In this document: in pieces, positions 60,512 through 64,000 of the stretch | How the letters are laid out: each line of letters opens with the position of its first letter | Position numbering within the stretch: position 1 is the stretch's first letter | Origin: CAZQRP01 sp964596125 | Lineage (GTDB): Bacteria; Chloroflexota; Dehalococcoidia; GIF9; UBA5629 | DNA length: 64,000 nt | Reading direction: 5' to 3' | Assembly: GCA_964596125.1 (NCBI GenBank) | Contig: CAZQRP010000009.1 | Coordinates: 53,351 to 117,350 of the forward strand | Program-made: the position numbers and the translations under genes | Notes under the pieces: model-generated | What the model saw: only the letters and a program-made list of their open reading frames with translations | Told to the model about the DNA's origin: nothing | The model's database searches: none

Positions 60512-61621
60512 ATGAGTACAAACAAATTACAGCTAGTATATATGCCATATATCTCAATGCCATTGCAAGAGGATATTCAGATTGGAAGAGTCCGGATATG
60601 GAATTATTCAAGTAAGGCAAATGAATATATAAAGGATGATAGTCTACGACAGTACATCAATAGAATACTTGAGTTGAATAAAGATAATAAAAAGCCCATT
60701 GCAAATATTGGCATCGTATCAATTGGTGATATTGATTTTAGGACATTAAATGAAGAAGAGTTGCAGGAAATAAAGGATGCTCGCATTATCTTATTCCTAT
60801 CATTTTTATCAAGTCAATTACATTTGCCTGATGAAAATCGTGGAAATTTTATGAGAACAGCTGAGAATTTTCAATGTGTTTTGCAAAATCTTTCACCTTC
60901 AGATAGATTCATTGCCAAGATAGCTGGTACGCTTGTCAGAATACATGATATGAATTTGATCACAAACCTGACAATGTCCAAACCTGCGTGTGTAACATTA
61001 AATCAGCCTCATTTCAAGATGGATACAGGATTGATAGAAAGCCTTTCGAAACTAAAAAGCAAAAGAAAACAATTATATCGTCGTATTATTAGAGCCTCGG
61101 AAATATTTATCCAGAGCTATTACAACAATGAAGATATTAATTTTAACTTGAGAATGGTTTCTCAGATGACAGCATTTGAAACTCTGCTAGAATTAGGAAA
61201 ATATCCACGGGAGGAATTTAAAAACAAGATAGAGAAATATACGGTTACACCAGAAGATAAAAGGTATATTCACTTCTATGATCCTGGAAAACAAGACTGC
61301 AAGCGTACGATGAAAGGAAAATGGGCAGATAATTTTTATCGACTAAGGAATAAAATCGTACACGGCGACCTGATCAAAGAAGGGCAGGTTAAGTTCAGAA
61401 AGAAAGAACTACATTTTTATATAGCAACAATGTTTTTCATTGTTTTGATAAAAAAGATTGTAGATGAAAATAGGATTAGAAAATATTTTGACGTAGCTAT
61501 AATCTGGAACAGCAAAGAACAAGTTTTTAAGCTTTTTAATTTATTGGCTACACGTAAGGATATGCGAGATCTAATTATCGAAATCCGAAAAGCAAAATTA
61601 GAGGCACGAAAACGGCATTAG
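60512..61621 (+). CDS. Large protein with C-terminal Apea-like HEPN domain
   Basis: A 369-residue protein. The first 200 residues are a mixed domain of unknown type (SMPLQEDIQIGRVRIWNY at the start). Residues 215-345 resemble the Apea-like HEPN domain: FETLLELGKYPREEF, then ADNFYRLRNKIVHGD with Arg279-Asn280 and His284 in the RNxxxH signature, then FRKKELHFYIATMFFIVL. HEPN proteins of this type occur in defence islands and are thought to act as RNases. AAGGATG lies ten bases before the ATG. It is divergent from the other HEPN gene and carries the 29-bp motif in front. Confidence 0.65.
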   Translation: MSTNKLQLVYMPYISMPLQEDIQIGRVRIWNYSSKANEYIKDDSLRQYINRILELNKDNKKPIANIGIVSIGDIDFRTLNEEELQEIKDARIILFLSFLSSQLHLPDENRGNFMRTAENFQCVLQNLSPSDRFIAKIAGTLVRIHDMNLITNLTMSKPACVTLNQPHFKMDTGLIESLSKLKSKRKQLYRRIIRASEIFIQSYYNNEDINFNLRMVSQMTAFETLLELGKYPREEFKNKIEKYTVTPEDKRYIHFYDPGKQDCKRTMKGKWADNFYRLRNKIVHGDLIKEGQVKFRKKELHFYIATMFFIVLIKKIVDENRIRKYFDVAIIWNSKEQVFKLFNLLATRKDMRDLIIEIRKAKLEARKRH

Positions 61622-61649
61622 CAATTTCTATAGCTAAATTACAGCTAAC

Positions 61650-62582
61650 TTATCTGATAAATCCATCCACCGGCCCGTATCTTTTATGACTCTCCACCGC
61701 ATCCTCACATCCCACTGCCTGACAATACCTATTTGTCATCATCAGTGTTGTGTGTCCCAATAATCTCTGTAACATTAAGCTATCCCCACCATTCTTTAAC
61801 CATAATGTAGCGAATGTATGCCTCAATAAATGAGGATGTAATGCTATACCTGTCTTTTCCTTTAACTTACTGAATATCGTTTCCACACTATATGCTTTCA
61901 ACGTATTCCCTTCGTTGGTTAGCCATAGACTATCATTATGCCCGTTAACTGATTGTCTTGCCTTAAGGTACTTCGATAATACCTTGGCTGTAGTAGTACC
62001 AAACCTGACTACTCTTTCACCAGTTTTACCATCAACCTTCATTAGTTGTTGTTCCAGGTTGATATCTGCCATCTTAATATTGAGTAATTCACCTAATCTC
62101 AATCCACAATCAATCAGTATAAGTATCATAGCCTTATTTCTCTTACCCTCAAAGGTATTACCAAATACCGATAATAGTTTATTTACCTCATTACTGGACA
62201 AGGCTTTTATAACCTTATTTTCAGCCCTGGGTACTTTGATCTTAATTAAGGGATTGGTTGAGATTTGCTCTTCATTAACGAGCCAATTAAACAGAGCAGA
62301 TAAGGCTCTATAATATTTCTGGACAGTTGTTGAATTAATAGGCCTCATGGCTCTAGGACAGGTACTGTTAAAACGATGGGGAGTATCTCTAAGGTAGGCC
62401 AGGAATTCACGTAAATTGTTAGTGGTAATAAGGCTGATATCATCAGGCCAGTTGTAGTTACTGGTATACCATAGGAAACCTTTGAGCTTATCGGAATAGC
62501 ACTCTATGGTACCGTATGATTTGCCTTCAACTTTACAGGATAACAGGAAATCATTTATTGCTTGTTTAATGGTAATAGACAT
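61650..62582 (-). CDS. Tyrosine recombinase/integrase
   Basis: A complete 310-residue XerC/D-type recombinase. The N-terminal SAM-like core-binding domain (about 1-110) is followed by the catalytic domain with Arg162 (CGLRLGEL), Lys186, His251 and Arg254 (HLLRHTFA), His277 (LLGHTT) and the nucleophile Tyr286 (TNRYCQA). It lies 1.4 kb from the intact tRNA-Met end and within the interval bounded by tRNA-derived copies, so it most likely integrates and excises that island. A GGAGAGG site precedes the ATG. A related C-terminal fragment at 33.4 kb shows that this lineage entered before. Confidence 0.95.
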   Translation of the reverse strand: MSITIKQAINDFLLSCKVEGKSYGTIECYSDKLKGFLWYTSNYNWPDDISLITTNNLREFLAYLRDTPHRFNSTCPRAMRPINSTTVQKYYRALSALFNWLVNEEQISTNPLIKIKVPRAENKVIKALSSNEVNKLLSVFGNTFEGKRNKAMILILIDCGLRLGELLNIKMADINLEQQLMKVDGKTGERVVRFGTTTAKVLSKYLKARQSVNGHNDSLWLTNEGNTLKAYSVETIFSKLKEKTGIALHPHLLRHTFATLWLKNGGDSLMLQRLLGHTTLMMTNRYCQAVGCEDAVESHKRYGPVDGFIR

Positions 62583-62723
62583 TGAACCTCTCCTACTTTT
62601 CGTTCGATCGTGCGAGACGATACATGAGAATCAGGAAAAGGTCAATAGGTTTGTGGAACATATTTAAAAGTTAAGCCTTTTTGATAATTCTTCGGTCTGA
62701 ATGAACTGTTTTATAAAAGTGGG

Positions 62724-62752
62724 CATATAAGGTATTCCATAACGTAATATTG
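62724..62752 (+). promoter_or_regulatory. 29-bp shared promoter-region motif, copy 2
   Basis: Identical to 60450-60478 except two positions. It lies 45 bases upstream of the DnaJ-type zinc-finger gene. A nine-base part (CCATAACGT) occurs again, inverted, at 63844-63852 between the TPR gene and the small ORF at the tRNA end. Confidence 0.6.
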
Positions 62753-62796
62753 TCTGGTAAAATTGCTTATAGTAAGTCATATCAAGGAGAACTTAA

Positions 62797-62958
62797 ATGA
62801 AGTGCCCTACATGTAATGGTAAAGGTATTATTAAATGTGAGCGATGCCGTGGCTATGGTAAAATTGTCGGTATTCTGAGTAATCCAACATGTGGTGTATG
62901 CAATGGTGCGGGGCAAATTCAATGCCCTAATTGTAAAGGTAAGGGACAAATATATTAA
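62797..62958 (+). CDS. Small DnaJ-type zinc-finger protein, 53 residues
   Basis: This short gene was found by reading the region directly. It starts with an AAGGAG site and encodes four Cys-pair motifs of the CXXCXGXG type: CPTCNGKG, CERCRGYG, CGVCNGAG and CPNCKGKG. This is exactly the cysteine-rich zinc-binding repeat of DnaJ, but with no J domain. Such stand-alone zinc fingers assist folding or bind nucleic acid or partner proteins. It is cytoplasmic. It shares the 29-bp promoter motif with the HEPN-type gene at 60512, which links them in control. Confidence 0.75.
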   Translation: MKCPTCNGKGIIKCERCRGYGKIVGILSNPTCGVCNGAGQIQCPNCKGKGQIY

Positions 62959-63083
62959 ATACTAATTATCAATAACTTGTGACTTTCTTACATAATAATC
63001 TTCCTAGTATCTTTATGTTTTATCATCTGTACTTTAAAATATTTGAGTTATTTATCTATAAAACCAGTTTGTTTTTAAATCTG

Positions 63084-63803
63084 TTAGTCTTCCAAAATTG
63101 ACTTTATACGACCCTTAATATATTCTCTTCTTTCGATAATTTCAGTTTCAGTACACCATGGTTCCATAGCTGATACTACTAAGTATTGTTCATAGTATCT
63201 TAAAGCCTTCTTTAGATTGTGGTATTTAGGTACATTTTCATCGTCATAAGCTAGTGCCAGCATTAAATATATGTCTGGAAATTCAGTATCAATGCTACAC
63301 GCTCTTTCTAAATAGGACAATGCCTCTTCAGTTGCCTTTTCATTGCGATATTGTAACAGAAGAATCCTGGCTATCTCGCAGTATGACTCAGCTATAAACC
63401 TATTTCGCCCCTCCAGATATTCTTCCGTAGGATATAGAATGGGTAGCTCCTTAATTAAGTGTTGTCGGCAGGCCATAGTTTCGATATAATCTTCTTCTAG
63501 TTCATAAATTTTGGCTAAACTAATCCACGCATCGGCATATGACAGCATGCTAAGCTTTTTCTCCGCCCTTCTGTTTATCTCCAATGCCTTTTCTATTTCT
63601 TTTTTTGCTGATTCATAATTACCACTTCTAATATAGATGTTCGAACGAAATATTAGAGCACTAGCTTCATCAGACTCTTCCAAACCTAATTCTATTGCTG
63701 AATTTAGATGAAATAATATTTCATTATCTGTCTTAGTGTCTTCTTGATCCACGATCAAGCGGAGTGCTTTTTTATAATGATCTAGTGCTATACTCTCTGT
63801 CAT
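63084..63803 (-). CDS. TPR repeat protein
   Basis: A 239-residue soluble protein without a signal peptide. It contains several TPR-like helical pairs (LNSAIELGLEESDEASALIF, IRSGNYESAKKEIEKALEIN, YADAWISLAKIYELEEDYIE, YLERACSIDTEFPDIYLMLA, LKKALRYYEQYLVVSAM). It is a likely protein-interaction scaffold. An AAGGAAA site supports the start. It is the gene nearest the tRNA end of the island. Confidence 0.8.
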   Translation of the reverse strand: MTESIALDHYKKALRLIVDQEDTKTDNEILFHLNSAIELGLEESDEASALIFRSNIYIRSGNYESAKKEIEKALEINRRAEKKLSMLSYADAWISLAKIYELEEDYIETMACRQHLIKELPILYPTEEYLEGRNRFIAESYCEIARILLLQYRNEKATEEALSYLERACSIDTEFPDIYLMLALAYDDENVPKYHNLKKALRYYEQYLVVSAMEPWCTETEIIERREYIKGRIKSILED

Positions 63804-63864
63804 TTTCTTATTTCCTTTTAAAAATATTGTAATAGTATGGCAAACGTTATGGTATTATAATTCA

Positions 63865-63954
63865 ATGCTAAATATGTGTGAAGAGACTAAGGGCTACACC
63901 TTAATATTATCCAAAGGAGAAAGAAAGGCTATAGAAGCTTTAAAGAAATGGTAG
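63865..63954 (+). CDS. Possible 29-residue ORF ending in the tRNA-derived site
   Basis: A short frame reading LNMCEETKGYTLILSKGERKA and ending KKW, whose TAG stop lies inside the tRNA-Met 3' end. TATAAT-like sequence precedes it, and AAAGGAG lies within it. It may be a peptide gene, or the front of a gene cut off by integration. No homologue is recognised. Confidence 0.25.
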   Translation: MLNMCEETKGYTLILSKGERKAIEALKKW

Positions 63955-64000
63955 CAGCGGTAGGATTTGAACCTACGACCAAGGGCTTATGAGTCCCCTG
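63949..64000 (-). tRNA. tRNA-Met (CAT), 3' part at the window edge
   Basis: On the minus strand the visible 52 bases include the anticodon loop CTCATAA (anticodon CAT, elongator type), variable loop TGGTC, T stem GTAGG/CCTAC with TTCAAAT loop, acceptor strand CGCTGCT, discriminator A and an encoded CCA. The D arm and 5' acceptor strand lie beyond position 64000. One anticodon-stem pair (next to the loop) is an A-G mismatch. It is the attachment site of the neighbouring island. Confidence 0.8.

Larger units (their letters stand above)
55487..63993. mobile_element. Integrated element at tRNA-Met with intact tyrosine recombinase
   Basis: An 8.5-kb interval bounded by 42-base near-direct copies of the tRNA-Met 3' part. 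It encodes a complete tyrosine recombinase near the tRNA end and carries genes rare among housekeeping functions: a RusA-like protein, PD-(D/E)XK-like protein, two HEPN-type proteins, a DnaJ-type zinc finger and a TPR protein. It is AT-rich compared with the window. No replication, capsid or conjugation gene is seen, so it is a genomic island or mobilisable island rather than a full prophage. Confidence 0.7.

Overview
The window looks like a chromosomal segment of an anaerobic bacterium, most likely a Dehalococcoidia-type Chloroflexota, possibly from a metagenome bin. This is inferred, not shown. The basis is a CO dehydrogenase cluster, many secreted lipoproteins, frequent TTG/GTG starts, a PaaK-type CoA ligase, a thiolase/DUF35 pair, and long AT-rich spacers. 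There is no rRNA gene, CRISPR array or complete tRNA.

Layout. 0-2.4 kb (minus strand): Crp/Fnr regulator, small zinc-ribbon protein, ferredoxin-like protein and the start of cooS. A palindromic Crp/Fnr-type site at about -42 of an extended -10 suggests the regulator activates the cluster. 2.7-9.2 kb: MMPL/RND exporter, CPA2 antiporter, and an MFS protein with an extra C-terminal domain. 9.3-11.25 kb: a complete IS1595-family element (1,955 bp, 24-bp terminal inverted repeats, 8-bp target duplication) carrying two membrane-protein passenger genes. 11.6-33.4 kb: scattered single genes (divergent PAP2, PH domain, DUF4349, TPR, PKD, CAP, lamin-tail, zinc-ribbon, GYD, YhiN-type flavoprotein, Maf, metzincin, Ig-like lipoproteins) with several decayed genes. 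33.7-45 kb: MFS, ATP-grasp, alpha/beta hydrolase, geranylgeranyl-reductase-like flavoprotein, SRPBCC, YggT, PaaK-like ligase, thiolase plus DUF35, SnoaL-like protein and ICMT-like methyltransferase. This is possibly a lipid or small-molecule acyl pathway.

45.2-64 kb is an accretion zone at an elongator tRNA-Met gene. The 3' half of that tRNA lies at the right edge on the minus strand. Degraded copies of its anticodon-loop-to-T-arm segment lie at 55.49 kb (38 of 42 bases) and 45.61 kb (about 27 of 36). The interval 55.49-63.99 kb has an intact tyrosine recombinase and behaves as the youngest integrated element. The 45.6 kb copy lies next to a decayed recombinase of a different lineage. A third recombinase remnant, similar to the intact one, is at 33.4 kb.

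The youngest element carries a RusA-like protein, an Ig-like lipoprotein, a PD-(D/E)XK-like protein, two divergently transcribed proteins with HEPN-type RNxxxH motifs, a 53-residue DnaJ-type zinc-finger protein and a TPR protein. A 29-bp promoter-region motif (27/29 identical) precedes both the larger HEPN gene and the zinc-finger gene, suggesting joint control. This cassette is the best candidate here for an undescribed system, possibly phage defence. Function is inferred from motifs and context only.
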